Source: Anisakis pegreffii
Taxonomy: Eukaryota; Nematoda; Chromadorea; Rhabditida; Anisakidae
DNA: 64,000 nucleotides
Direction of reading: 5' to 3'
Assembly: GCA_035041965.1 (NCBI GenBank)
Contig: JAPYMA010000023.1
Coordinates: 186,001 to 250,000 of the forward strand
Within the stretch, counting starts at the first letter, position 1, and each line of letters begins with the position of its first letter. Positions 38,501-53,000 of this stretch are shown one piece after another. A model generated the notes under the pieces. It did not search any database. It worked only from the letters and a program-made list of their open reading frames with translations, and was not told the DNA's origin. The position numbers and the translations under genes are program-made.

Positions 38501-40521
38501 TTGAGCGATATTTAGTGGTGGCATGATCTGACCAAATTACGAATCAGAACAGTTTGGCGTTGGGACTTGCTGAACGATCGTTCTTGTTCTGAAAAAATTG
38601 CTCGATAAAAGTGCGAATCAATTTTCTTAAAATTTCTGCCATCAAACGTTGTCTGTCAGCAAAGACAAAATTTCTATTTTGCTTATACGATCAGATATAA
38701 AACGCACGAATACTACGTCATAAAAACATCCGATAAATAATAGTATGCATGTGCTTCTTCGATGCTGAGCGTGTGAATGCTAAATTCCCAACGTTATTAC
38801 AGTGGGTGTTTCATGAAAGTGACTTGTCTGTCCGTGAATGTTCACTGAACGCATCCAAAAAGCGTTTCTCTTTCAGTCTGAATTCATCCTTAAGCCATAT
38901 TCTTCACTGCAATAGTTGTAGTTATGTTGAATTCGTCTGATTGTCGCACAGTTCATTATTAATTAGCATCAACTCCGCAACTTGATTTCCAACAAACTGA
39001 TCATCTTTATTTGTGTGTAACAAAGTGTGAAATTCATTTTCTGAAGTAAGGTGACTGACCGCTGATGAATAGATAATGACGGTAAATGAGCAATTGATGC
39101 GTTCGTGCATCTTTCGTGATGTGATAAATCAAATTCGACAGGATAAACCTAGCTAGTCAGAATTAACAGGGAATCCTTTAATCTCAAATGACACCGTAAA
39201 GTTTACATCCCCACAAAGCACAGCTGCATTTGTGAAAGCTAATGGCTTACATATCGCTACATCTGCGCATCTTTAATCCATTGCTTCATTGTGGCTGTGA
39301 ATGGAATTGTGTTAAGCTTGAAAAACTTTAGTTGAGTCTCAATTAGCTTCTCATTTTTAGTATCTCAAAATGTTGATGTAGTATGCACATGTATAATAAA
39401 CACTTATCTATGATTCACGTAGGTCCTCTTTTTTGGAAGCTTTTACCTCCACAAATATTTTCGACTCGTTCATTAAAAGATATTGCTCCACTTAAAGTCT
39501 TCTCCTCCAGCAAGTACAGCCAAACAATTCAGTCTTTAACAAACGAACATTGCACTGACCGCCTCTCGATCTTTATCAATCTTCGCTTTATCGTTTGTTT
39601 CGGAATGGAACTGGTCGGTCTGAATATTGAGACTGTATTCATTTTCGCTCCATTTGAACTATCGCTGTTTGTTTATTTTCCGTTCATTTGTTGAAGTTTC
39701 CCACAGTCGAGAGTGAGAACCATTATCGACATTCCAATTGATAAGAATTTCGTATTCAAAATATGGTTCCACGATGATTGTTTTCCCAAATATCATCTTT
39801 AAGCTTTCATGTGAACTATTGCCCGTTCTCATTCTATCATGCTTCCAATTCAGTGTTTGTGTATGCTCACTAAACGTATTGATACGATGCACTTTAGTAA
39901 CTTTTTTCCTGATTGCAGAATTTTGTTGATTTTCTCGCACCCTTTCTTTCCCAGTGTTCCCAGTTGTTCACAGTTATTCTCACTCTCAGAGATATTTCTG
40001 TTAAAGAATCAAAACATCAATTCATAATACGATAAGATTTGAATAGTCATGATTTTGGACATGTATGCTGAGCAGCTCAGAAATAGAATTTTACAACAAT
40101 ACAATTCACATTTATTGTGAAGAGTGAAACTTGAAGCAAAAATTCCATTTGCAGACAACTCAAAAAATCGAAAAACAACATCGATAATTGAAATCTGCAT
40201 AAGAATACTGATGTACTTTGGGCGATTTGCTCGTTCTTTTCTGTTTTCTTTGATATTTTTCAACTAATGGTAGAAAGAATTTCCTCGATTAGTGAAATAC
40301 AATGGAATTGTTGCAAGGAAACCGTTTGAAAAGCTAGTTCGCTTAATTAGTTTGCTCATCTTCGTTCTTGTTTCTGAAATTTCTAATTCGTTTACGTATG
40401 CAATCAACTGCACTTCGAATTAACCGTTTCGAGGATTAAATGTCGATGCGTGACAATTGAAATAATGAATCTTTTCAAATTTATAATTGAAATGATCACT
40501 GTGCAAATGTATATTTCAGCA
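26518..40521. other. Gene-poor 14-kb interval
   Basis: Many short ORFs of low-complexity or AT-driven composition occur, the longest 132 codons at 36483-36881, none with recognisable domains or consistent splice partners. TTA/TAT-rich microsatellites lie at 32020-32165 and 35040-35180, and an (ATGC)n run at 35268-35284. It may hold distal regulatory DNA for the LRR receptor that starts at 40522. No tRNA, rRNA or known microRNA was recognised. Confidence 0.35.
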
Positions 40522-43500
40522 ATGCGTATAGCGCTATGTACATTGTTGTGGAGTGCACTACTTAGAACGCTTGTACACGCGATGTGTCCAAGTGGATGTA
40601 TGTGCACCACGGATGAACGTCATATTGTTCGCTGTGATAACGCACCACTCGTGGATATACCATCCCTGCTTGATCCGAGAACAAAAACGCTAACGATGTC
40701 GAACTGTAGCATCACAAGACTCGATCCTGATGTCATGGAACTTTATCCTGGTAGGTACATCTCTTGGAAAGTTCTCATTGTTTTTGGATGCTAAGCATTT
40801 TGAGGTCATCAGTTCTCGTATGTTAGAAAACTTCAGTTATCGAGTAGCTCGAAATGATCATTCAATTCGTTGCCTTCAATTCGAATTCACTATATTTCTT
40901 TGGCTTGTTGAGATGAGTGCACTTTTACCTTTAATGGGAAATAATTGCGAATATTTTCAAAATTGCTCAGAGAGCAAGAACACAACAAAACGATGTATTT
41001 TTGGAGTAGTCAGTATATGAATCCATCAGTTATACTTTTCTGAAGGACTGCATTGACGATGTTGTTTTCGACAGTAACCATTCGTAGAGCTCATATTAGA
41101 AAGCGATTGTCCTCTAACGTATCTGACCGAATGATCTCTATGCCAATTATGTATGCCACAGTTCATTCATTGCGGATTAATGTAAGCCGATCATCAACTC
41201 TTTCTGGACTAATGGTTTTTCATAATTTCAGATTTGGAATTCCTTGACCTTTCTGCGAATCAACTCGAGCGATTAGACATTGATATATTCCGCTATCAAA
41301 CTAAATTGCGCGTTCTTCGACTTCATCACAACAAACTATCGCATATTCAGAGCGATTCTCTTGCGGGACTCACTCAATTGCAGGTTTACTATTTCGTCGT
41401 TAAATTCAGCTTTGCCGAACCACACTTGTACTCTTTGAACACTCACTATTATAAAGTAAGCAAAAACACATAACTGCCGTTCATATCTCTGTGAAAGTGC
41501 CACAGAATAGAGGTCATTCAAATCGAATTGACCAATGGTGTTCTCTTTCGTGCTTTTTTTTCCAATAAGCGATCTCATATGTGTATATACACCTGATGAA
41601 CGATCAACTGTTATGAAAGAGCACCGTTTGTATCAGAATAATTCGATTATTTTATTGCATTAAACAGTTTTATGAACGGCGTTTCAAAGCAGAAGAACGA
41701 GTTCATCGCAACATTATTATTGGATTATAAGAATCTTTATGAGCATATCGTCTCTCTCAAACAATCACCTCTTTATTACAATTCTTTCAGTTACTCGATT
41801 TATCTGCGAATGCACTCAACGGGATCGAATCTAAAGCAATGCAAAACCTCCAAAATCTTATTGAACTGAACCTTTCGAATAATTTACTTGGCGATTCACC
41901 GCTTGAATCATTGAATGGACTATCAAAACTACTTAAACTCGACCTTTCATTCAATCGATTATCACGTTTGGACGCATCATTCCTCGACAGAACTCCCTCA
42001 GTTGAATTGCTGAATCTTCAAAACAATCTTATTTCTGAGGTATCACTTCTTCTCAGTGCTGAATTCATTTTTCGTGCGGAAGCCTGAGTTGTACTTCGTT
42101 TTCAAGCAAAAGGATACGAAATCGTTCTGAAAGAATTTTATTTCTTTTCAGGTTTATATTCGGAAAAGTCCCTTAAGTGAGCTGAAATTTAATTGATGCT
42201 ACATCACAGCTTAAATTTTCGATTGAGTACATTTTGTATCCTGTCACTGAAACTAAAAATTAGGAAGGAAGACAGCGAATTGAAAAGTTTATGAAACTCG
42301 TTTGATAGTTAAAAGATAATTTGCAGATCAACGACGCAACCTTCTCAAAATTGAATTTGCTATTGCATCTGAACCTTGCTGGGAATCAGATTTCTTCACT
42401 GAGCGATGCAAGTCTCAGAGGGCTGTACGCGCTTCGATTTCTCAATTTGAGCCGTAACGTTGTTCGTTTTAATGGATCCGTCTTCTTCGTATACTTTTTA
42501 ATGAACTCACGACTCAGTTTCGTGTCGCTCACTCAAAATTGCCACTAAAATCGCTATGAATAACTCTATTATTATTGATGCATTCCGTAATCCCCAAACA
42601 AAATTACGTTTCCTAATTGCCTTTCAGCAATTTCCTCTCATCTTCGATCAGAATTTTCAATAAGCGTGTTGTTATGTTCTATCAATTATTTACTTTACTC
42701 ATAGAAACGTTTCAAGGCTGATGCTCTGGATAGTTAATATGAGCATCTTCATCAGCTAATTTACAAATCAAAATTCAAAATTTACAAATAAGCAAATAAA
42801 ATGGGAAGTCAAAATTTCAGTTTCAATTCGCATCATCGATTGATTTCGACTCACTCAGTTCACTTGAAGAACTTGATCTATCGGCTAATAATTTCACTCA
42901 AATAACAGAATCATCATTCAACGGCCTCCCTAAACTTCACACACTTCATCTTTCGCATTCGAACAATTTGAGAAGTATTCGAGTAAGTCTCACCAAAATC
43001 GCTGTTCTTATTGATATCCATATATCAATATTGGTTCAAGTCCAGCGCAAGAGTTTCGATGATGAAAATGTAAATTTGATGTAAGCAGCTTGATAGGGAA
43101 TGCAAATCTCTCATAAATCAAATATCTTTCGCAGGTTAACGAGGAAACTTTTCTGCCATTTTAACTCGCGAGTTTGTGTACGTTGCACCCGCTCATACGT
43201 TTAAAAAGCTGGAATCGAAAGGAATTGAAACTGAAGCAGCACAAATTGGGACAATTGAATGAAACTTTTCAGTGATTATTGTAGCAAAGAAACGTAAATT
43301 GAATTCTTACAATAATAGATCGAGAATCAAACAATGCGAGAAATGACTAATAGTTAACGTATCGAATCAACTAATCATGTTTTCAGGAGTACGCATTCTC
43401 GAATTTGCCAGATCTTGAACGACTCAATCTATCGCATTGCCCAAAACTTCATCAAATCGATGAGAACGCATTCGATTCACTTCTCAACTTAAAATCACTT

Positions 43501-44900
43501 GATCTCAGTCTGTGCGAAATTCGTCGTTTGTCACCAGTCCTTATTGATTGGTCGAGGTTATCTCTTTAACTGTTGCTATGTACCGTACCGATGATCTGTC
43601 GAGATAGTAACCTTGAATTGCTTTTGTTTTGATACATTCCATATTTCGTTTAACATGAGATCAGTTATAGTTAATCACTCTTTCATATCTCTTCTTATTC
43701 TCTTTTTTTACTATTTTAGTAGTTTGTTAAGTATAAAATAGCATTCCAGTGATTTTCTTGTTCCTTGTCCACTTCATGCATAAATATTTTTAAAGAACAA
43801 TATAAATCTTAGGTTACAATCGCTTGATCTAAGCGGTAATCCATGGCACTGTGACTGTGAACAACTTTCATTTTTACCCGAGGTGGCTCGGTTCCTGAAT
43901 TTGACTGATTTGGTGTGTGCTACACCAGAGGAATATGCGCTGAAGCTGATTGTTGAATTGGTGAGTAAGGAAATGCTATTGTCAAATTGCACGATTTTGC
44001 ATCAAATCATTACGTCAGACCTGTAAGATCCTGACCATGAGTGGCTTATAATGACTGCATTCTGAAACAAACATTATTTTTCAAAATATATTTTGTTTTC
44101 TGAACTGATTAAACCATGTATTCTTCTCAGTATAACTCAAGGGTTCATGCCTCGAGTTCTGATTTCGTTCACAGTATTCATCAATATCCTGATCCTTATT
44201 ATTGTTGCAACGTAATATACTCGTTCCTATCGTTCAATCATTCCTTTCCACATCCCTTTCTTCAAATCCAAATCACATCGATTACTTTCAGCCCTCATCA
44301 TGTTCATCTATGAGTGGAATACATTTGGTTTTGGTGATTGTTGCTGGCGCAATTACCCTAATCTCTGTATTATCATTCGCGTTATTCTACCACCGAAATC
44401 GTCTGCATTTCGATTGTTGCACCCGAAACGACGACCATTCATCAGCACCTCTCTATGCCCATTCGTTGTTGATCAGCTCGGCGAATGCATACGATAAATC
44501 CGATCTGCTATCGAATACAACCTTTTATTCGAGTTCAACCAACCAAAACAGTACCAGCACAAACAGCAGTAACCGCAGTTCACCACCAGCCTATACGGCC
44601 ACTAGGAACGTGGATATTGAGGCGGATATTGCTGATGACAATGAGAATGGCGATGACTACTATAGCAGTATGTTGATACCAAACGCTCCCTCATCACAGC
44701 CATGTCCAGCTGCAACCAACTGCTCTTACAGTCAAGCGCAGTCGAATCAAGATCATCAACAGTATTGCCCTATACCCCCATCAACATCCACAATACCAGG
44801 GCCACCAAATTTGTCGCCTGACGAAGAGGACTACGCATCCGGGAATAATTGTAATTTCAAAATTATTTCGCAGTATCCGATACCGATCACAGAATTATGA
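40522..44900 (+). CDS. LRR single-pass receptor A (LRRNT, 13 LRRs, LRRCT, TM, cytoplasmic tail)
   Basis: Nine exons: 40522-40750, 41232-41383, 41791-42039, 42327-42461, 42821-42982, 43387-43556, 43813-43960, 44131-44211 and 44292-44900, all in phase, giving 644 residues. Residues 1 to about 20 are a signal peptide (MRIALCTLLWSALLRTLVHA). The LRRNT cap is CPSGCMCTTDERHIVRC. About 13 typical 24-residue LRRs follow, for example LEFLDLSANQLERLDIDIF and LKLDLSFNRLSRLDASF. The LRRCT cap has WHCDCEQL and VCATPEE, with closing cysteines in exon 8 (YYCCN). One helix at about 452-476 (LVLVIVAGAITLISVLSFAL) leads to a tail of about 168 residues with YDKSDLLSNTTFYS and a C-terminal ITEL. The architecture suits a cell-surface adhesion or guidance receptor. 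The start was chosen because a tatttcag acceptor lies two bases before it. Exon 4 uses a weak donor (GTT|gttcgt) inferred from paralogue B. No C. elegans symbol is assigned. Confidence 0.85.
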
Positions 44901-47075
44901 TTTACTTTTTCTTACGTATGTATGTGTATATATGGCAGTTCATTCAAGCTCCATTCCAGTTGATAGGCCAGTGAGTTTTGGAACGGAATTGTGTTTCAAC
45001 ATTGAGGGATCGATTTGCACCAATGGAAGGTGACTTGAATAAGCATATTTTCGAGTGCTTTAGGTGATTCTGTAGTTGGAGTATGACCCTCTCAAATTGA
45101 CTCGAATGCACTGCCGTTCAACCGATCTGTGATATCGATGTTTATGTTTTTATAGTAGTCATGATGCACTTTTGCGTTTTGCCCCCCTAACAGAAGTATG
45201 CCAAATATCAAAAAATTACTTCATCATGGCAAATCGTTCCATGAAATCAGCACTAAAGAGTTGCGCTATAATGCCCAATTTTTCGTTATTCTCCACGCTG
45301 TAACATAATCAGTAATGCTAACATAAATTAGTAAGAAATCTAGGTTGTAATCATAATTATTCTTGATTCTCAAGCTAAGAAAAGGTATTGAAAAGGCGCG
45401 CGCATAGACCTTAGGGATTTTCATTCAACCTTCAGGAAGCGCAATGCTGGATTTATTCTGATTGAATTTTTGCTTGAGTCCAACCTCGCTGCCCTTTCAA
45501 TCAGTTGTACATTAGCATTCACCGATAACGTAATTGTTCTGAAGGCATCATCCTCACGATCAAATTCGTAAACAGTATTTTTTATTATTATTCTCATTCG
45601 TGCTATTATTATCGCTGCGTATTCATGTCCAAACCGGTGTTTCATGTTCTTGTTATTTCTGCGGGTTATCAACGGCTCGATGCTCATCATCGTAATGATT
45701 TCGAGACTCAAAACAAATCCCATTCAATAAAACTGGAACTGCAACATTTTTTCATCTTCATTTGAACTTTTCCAGTATATTCCTATCGGTGGTTTTTTAA
45801 AATCATTTTCAACATTCCATCCTTCGGTCACTACGCAGCGTAGTTCGACCACAAACTATTCGGCGAAACGGTTTGTGATCGAACAGTCGGCTGCTGATCA
45901 GTAGTTCCTTTCTCACTATCAGCAAAAAACGATTGAAAAGTATTCCTCGGAAAGCGAAAGACGATTACTGTAAGAGGATTTTTGTAGAATTCAAGATGAA
46001 AGCATCGAGCCATTTTACTTCGAATTCATGTTTGCGTCCATAACTCAGGCTGTTTGGTTGATTCTTTGTATAATTTACGTTTTGCTTTATCGTTGACCAC
46101 AATGGTTTTCCTGTTTTGCCGACTTTATCAGTATCCGTAACGATAATAAAAATCATTTGAATACGGAACTGGGAGAAACTTTCTGTAGGATATATGACAG
46201 TGCAGTTGTACCTTTGCAGGTCGCTAAACATATGACAATAATTCGAGGCAATGTCTGGACGATGTGAGCGAACACATTTTGTTGAACTTCTTCATATATT
46301 ATCTAGATTAGGAATCTGAGGAAGTGCTAAAATCTCGCTCTTTTCTGCAGGAAAAAAGTTGCTATAATTTAAAAATGCGGAACGTACAACTCCATTGGTG
46401 TCTGTGGGCGAATGATAAACGAATGTCATAGCAAACAGTTGGAATGTTGTTTTTATAGATAAAAACTTCTAGTTGATCACAGAAAGCGCAAGAAATGTAC
46501 AAAGGTTAATGCCTATACAACAAAAATACACACAAAATTGTGGAATCCCACACATGCAAATGCCATTATCGTTAACATTGTAACTCACAAATGAATGCGA
46601 ACGCTATGGAACATTTCGGTGTGGTTTATATTGCCACAAAGACCATTTCCAAATCGTAATCGCAATATCTTCATGAAAGTTGAGCGTACACAGTATGAAA
46701 AATATTGTTATTGTGAAGATATTCCGTAGAAATATTAAAGATGGATCTAATCTGATGCGGACACAATATGGCAATTCCAGTTTTAAAACTGCAGCAAAAA
46801 CAATTCATACATATATATTCAACTACAACCTATAACAAGCGGAGCTTCCTGTTATCTTTGGTTTGAGCACATTTCGAACATTGATTTTAAAATATCTTAC
46901 GGAGATAAATCCCATAGCAAGTGCCCTACAGTAGAAGACATCCTGAGAATTTCGAGACATTCGAATAGAATTCTATGATAGAAACATTAAATAAGCAAAA
47001 CAGTCAATATGACAAGAAACACAGTAGCAAGTTTCACGAGTGCACTAGGTTAAGTGCGACTTGCTCTCCACGAGC
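44901..47075. other. Convergent interval between the two LRR receptor genes
   Basis: It holds the 3' UTRs of both genes. No clear AATAAA was found close to either stop. An inverted repeat (ttcgaccacaaac / gtttgtgatcgaa, one mismatch) lies at about 45844-45882. No coding sequence was recognised. Confidence 0.4.
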
Positions 47076-50000
47076 CTACAGCTGAGATTTGGGTTGAGTT
47101 AAAAATTTGGCCGCGGCATAACTATGAATAATTTCGCCGTTGTCGTTCACCTTTATTAAGTTTCCGTCTGATAGAGTGTGTGAGTAGGACAAATTACGGC
47201 TCACATGGTAAGGAGTATGACTTTGAGTTCGGTGAACACTGGAACGGTGTTGATGATAAGGGTGATGCGCTCTCTCACTGATAGGCTGTTCGTAGATTTG
47301 TTCGTTTTGATCTTGATGATGGTTCATCGATCTCGAGGGTATTAGCGAGCGCTGATAACGATCTGCTGCAGTGTTGTCCTCGAATGTTGATGCAGTTGAT
47401 GCGCTCAATTCACTCGGCGAATAGAACGTTTGCTTTGTTAGCAGATCTGTTTTGTCGTACGTTATGGATGTGGACAACATTGTGGAACGATCGTAGACCG
47501 GTGTTCGTGTCTTCGAGGTTTTCGAACGCGTGAACACACCAACTCGATGGAACATCCAACATATCGGTAGCGTTAACAGCGACATCACCGTTAGTGCACT
47601 ACATACTATTATTAGAGTCACTTCCCATTCATTCATTGTCAACATCAGTGTTTCCTGGAAATAAGATTAGGGAAATGACGACACAATACTCATCTCGTTC
47701 ATTTATTCTGATTTCGGGGAAACGGTGAAATGAAGTGGAATATGATTACGTTCAGGTTACGAATAAACTAGAATCAACCATTTGAACTGGCACGGTAGCT
47801 AAATAGGTTACCCAAAATACGCTCATTCAGATGATCGCGCGGTCATGACGAGTTGACAGGGAATACTGATGATGGTGGTGATGAGTGCAATCATAAAATG
47901 GAATTGAACTGAGTGAGTGATAAAAATGCGATGGCATTTGCTGTGTGGGAGTTTCGCTGCTATAGAGAAAAAATGCGCCTGCATAGGACAGCTCTCTCTC
48001 ATCATCAGATATTCTAGAGAATTGACGGAATATATACTATAACTCACCAGTGAGGCTATATCTCGATCGCGTAGCTCGTCTGGAGATGAACAAGAAGCAG
48101 TGTGAATTTGTAATTTATTCAGCAATCTCGGCAGAAATGAAAGCAGTTCACGATTACACTCGAACGGATTACCATAAAGCTCGAAAGTGGTCAACCTGAT
48201 TGGAACAGAAAACAAATTATTTTCGTTAAATGAACGACCATCACTGACTTGTTTCACTGGTAAACAGTAATCGACAGTTGAACATTTTACAAATTATTAG
48301 TAAGGTGCTAAAATGATCTACAGATCCCGCTTGTTTTCAAACTACATAATGAGATTTATTTGTGTTGAACGATAGTGGTCGCTATCAACATACCGATTCC
48401 AGTTCAAAAGCATTGGTGGAAGTGAACGGAGTGCACACCGACTGATGTCCAGTGAACGAAGCTGAGTACTGCTTTCGAAAGCTTTTCTGTGAATCGACGA
48501 CAGACTCCGACACGAGGATAAATCCAATTCCGATAGAGAATTTAGACCAGAAAACGCGTTCAGCTGAAATTCATTTTACACTCCAGCATCACATACACTA
48601 ACGCCTCTCTGTGATCCTTGAGTCACTATCAACATAGTGAAATTCAAGCAATTGATTTAATTATTCTATGTTCGTTAAAAACACAACAAAAGACGGAGAG
48701 AATCAACTTTTCGATAGTTCTGCGTGAAATTTCAAATTTCAAAAATATATTATTGGTGACATCACGTGAAATTATAATTTGGTGCTCTGATTAGATCAAT
48801 CAATTCCGGATGATCTCTCTGTGCGTAAATGAAACGATAGATGCATTGAAACTGCTGTTTACGGAATGCACATACTACGTTAAGCATCAATAACTTGCCA
48901 TATCGTAATCACGACTTATCAGTTGGCATAATTTTGCGATCGTTCTCATCAGCTGATCAGTTAAGCTCAACAATTCATCAGTCTATCCCTTCTCAAGCAT
49001 TGTTCTACTTGCTCAAATCTGTACAACATATACTCGAGCATTCAGCAAGTTTGCTATGAAACTTACATGTATGTCACGAAGAGTTTGTTGATGAGACAAG
49101 ATTAAGCATCTTAACGAAGTAAGTCCATCGAATGATGATGTTCCAATGGCCGTTATTGAATTCCACGATAGATCAACCACTTCTAACGTTGTTAGCGATC
49201 GTATATACAATGATGAAACTTTATGTACCTGAATTTAGTATGAATATATTTACTGAATTTGATGAACAGGAACGGGAAAACAACATGCTCATTGAGATAT
49301 TAGTGGTATATTATTGATGATTCGAAGGCGATGGTGATTTCAGGCCGATTTAATATAATTTTCCAATGCTCACAGAATATCACTTGAATGTCCAAAATCT
49401 GGTGCCCAGAACAAACCATAAATTGTGTTAAAGTAAATGTAACATAATTTTATATAAATCCAGAAAGTGTTAAAATATATGTGACAAAGAAATTCGGAGC
49501 TTAAAGTTAGCTTCATAAATGAAATAGGATTACATAAATAAAAAATGCAACGGATGCGTGCACTCTGCTTATGAATGCCGTATTTGGATAATCCCATTTG
49601 TTCACTGCATGGCTAAACTATACAGCTGCTCGCATCTCAATGCGCGGAGTAATTTTTTGGAAAAAAATCGGATAATAACTCACAATATTGTTGCTCATAT
49701 TAAGATGTTGAATTGAGTTGAGCCCCATCAAAGAGTATTCAGATAATGAAGATATAACGTTCGAGCCCAAATCCAAGTGCAAAAGTGATGATTGTGTTGA
49801 AAATGCTCCGGTTGATATCTGAAAAAGCAGTTAAGTGAACCATTAAAATTGCTCGCATTCAATGGAAAGGCTCCTAAATGCTCTCATCGAACGATCAATT
49901 TGGGAGGAATTGTAAAGGCACCACAAAGTTGAATTCGCTTCTGTCTTACCACGGAGATTAAGTTTCGGCTGAGATCGAGTTTGCGAAGTTTACTCAGCGA

Positions 50001-53000
50001 TTTGAGAGCATCATTGCTGAGATGTCGTAATCGGTTATGCGATAGTGTCAACGTCTGAAGATTCACCAAGCCCGAAAGGGCTCGTGAGTGTAGTTCGGTG
50101 AGTGAATTATTGGACAGATTCAATTCGGTCACGTTGACGAGTTCTTGCAGCGAGTGTGGTTCGAGTACAACGATGTGATTCGACGACAGATCGAGCATCT
50201 TCAAAATGATTCATTCTCAGACCAGTTCATCACCTAATTAAGCCTGATAGATTCTTTTCAACTACCCAATCACATTCAAATACACACAGAGATTATCGAC
50301 ACAAATTATCCTTAATCTTCCTGTCCGCGTAAGTTTTGACCGATGCTGAGCGATAAAAACGATAAACCAACTAATAAGGCGGAACAGTTGAGATATTTAT
50401 TTGGCTTAATTAGTCTTTAATTAGTCTTACTATTAATTAGTCCTCACTTATCTTTAATCTGGTTGAAATTATTTTGCAGTGCGATGACAACATGGCTTTA
50501 TTTTTGAGCACCACAATTTCACAACCTTTTAAATTATCATTTTCATAACTGAAATTGATATCGTGTCTGATTAAAATGGAAACTTTAATGTTAGTTCCAG
50601 CAGAAGGATAAAGCAGCTCAGCTATACTGCCTAGAAGTGTCATTCACTAGCATTAACTACATTATACTTGAATGAAACTGTTTGCTTATTTAGAGTAAAT
50701 GCGACGGATCAGATGTGGCTGACGATGATCAATGTGTATTAATATGTTGATAGGACGGATTAATAGGATTTGGCATAAAAAACAACAGTGTTGATGATGA
50801 TGTATGCAAGAAGCTATGATCTGCGATGATTGAGTGCGCTAACAACTCACTGACACCCAGCAGATGCGCATGCTACTGCTAGACAAATTGGATTGGTGTC
50901 AAATTACGATTAGACAAATCGTCAGATTAGGTCAATAGCAAATTTCACTTATGAAGCAAATTCTTCATCAAACGAAAACGTATCTATTTGATAATAAAAC
51001 TACTGGAAATGACTGAGAATGAAAGCCAGTCACACTGAAAAATACGGTAATTTTCTCGATTTCACATCATATTCAGAGATTATTCCAAAAAACTCGATCA
51101 ACATTTGCTGAAGAAGTGCGAAAGTCATGTAGAATGTTGTGCAAGTGGATATTGAAAGAAACATACGAATGAACATAATGCTCACAATAACGTGATAAGG
51201 AATGCAGTAAACGTAATAAGCAAACAGCAGTGCTCACCTGAAGTGAATTCAAACCCACGAAGGCTTCACGTTGAATAACAGATAGCAGATTACTGCTCAA
51301 GTTGAGCTGCTTCAATTTTGTCTGATATCGAAAGAAACCACGACCGATTTCTTCGATGGCATTATTCGAAACGTCAAGATATTCGAGGTCTGTAAAGGGA
51401 ATATTTCAGATATTGAAGCTCGATTTATAAATTCATATTGAGTATGCAGCAGCTTATGTAACGAGTTCATTGCACTCTGAATGAATGCTTATCTGTCGTC
51501 AGCAGAAACTGCAAAACTGTCAAAAAAATTTCTTCAAAAGTGCTGATACAAGAGAAGCTAAATTCAAGTGAACCCCCTGCTTACTTCTTAGTCTTACTTC
51601 TTACAATCTTTCAATAGTTTCGAATCCAGCATGATTATCCAGCTAAAACTCAACCTCACGTAGGTCAGAGAATAAGCTGGAGCCAAGGAAAATGAAGACT
51701 AAAGAGTGCAGCATCCATTTTTCTTACCATTAAATTGCTTCACTAACTGATAAATTCGGATGAAAAATTATGCATTCATGTAACTAATAGTAAGTCCGCT
51801 AATGTGAGGCAATATTTCAATGGAAATGGATGGATGGAAAACATTCTAAAGTACATTCCCGATCTATCCATTTTGATAAGGGTACCAATTATGCACTGAT
51901 ATATTTTCATTCGAAAATGTATAAACGCAAAGTCGGTATATGTATTTTATGTGCGCAACGATATATTTTATAAACATTCTGTGATATATGACATATATAT
52001 TGTATTGATATATTGCCTATGCATGTGCAATGTTGCACTTTTGTTTCGAAACAAACTTCAGAAAAAAAAATTGCCACAGTGTATAATGTGAAGTGCAGTT
52101 TTCGCAACAACTTGTTTGATGTATATGAGTAATGCTAACATATTGCAGTAACAAATCAAGATCAAGACTCGACAAGGGGCAATCGAGATGCGTTTTGGTT
52201 CAAAATAATGTGCTTTGTGGCTCTTTGGTGGCTAGATTGCGGCTCTCCCAGTGGAATTAAAGCATTTTCAAACGTCCAATGTTTTAGGTTGCTTGCAACT
52301 TGCAATCAGTCAAATCTATGCAAATTCGAAAACAATTGCATTTTGAAACGATTCCCATTGAGACCATCAACAATTGCTAGCAACATCATACAAGAAAATC
52401 TTCTACGAGGAGATGTATCTATCCCAATTTCGAGCAACAATCAACGTGACAATAATATCAATTGCTTTCCAACTCATTCGTTTCATATTTATGCAAATCT
52501 AAGCACCACTCTACTATCAATCACGCACATTAATGTATCAATGCACAATTATTCCGTCTATTATAATGCTAATATCATAACATTCAAATGCTGACAAAAT
52601 GCTATTTGATGAGTGCAACAACAACGAGTTGCGTACTTGAACACATGTCGCTTTCATGCATCCCATCCCGTATACATTTCAACAAACGATTCAGCAACTT
52701 TTTCATTCGAAATCTTTGAAGCTTTGAAATTGAATGCGTAGAAAATCAAAATTCCTCATTTCAGTCTGTTGTCCTCATATAATTTCGTGTTGATCCAGAA
52801 GGAAATGAATTTCAAAAACTCGATTCTGCGGTAAGAGCGTGAAAACGAACGAATGCAATTGAAGATGTTACGAAATAACCGAAAAGGGCCTCACAATAAT
52901 CACGCGTTGAAACTCGTGTTCATGAAATGAAGACGAAGTCTTCAAATTTGATCGCATATCTCACAGCTACTTTCTTGTGGCAAGACTTTTCACTTTCAAG

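Noticed and set aside
52208..52594. 128-codon plus-strand ORF
   Set aside because: It lies within intron 1 of LRR gene B with no splice support or recognisable domain.
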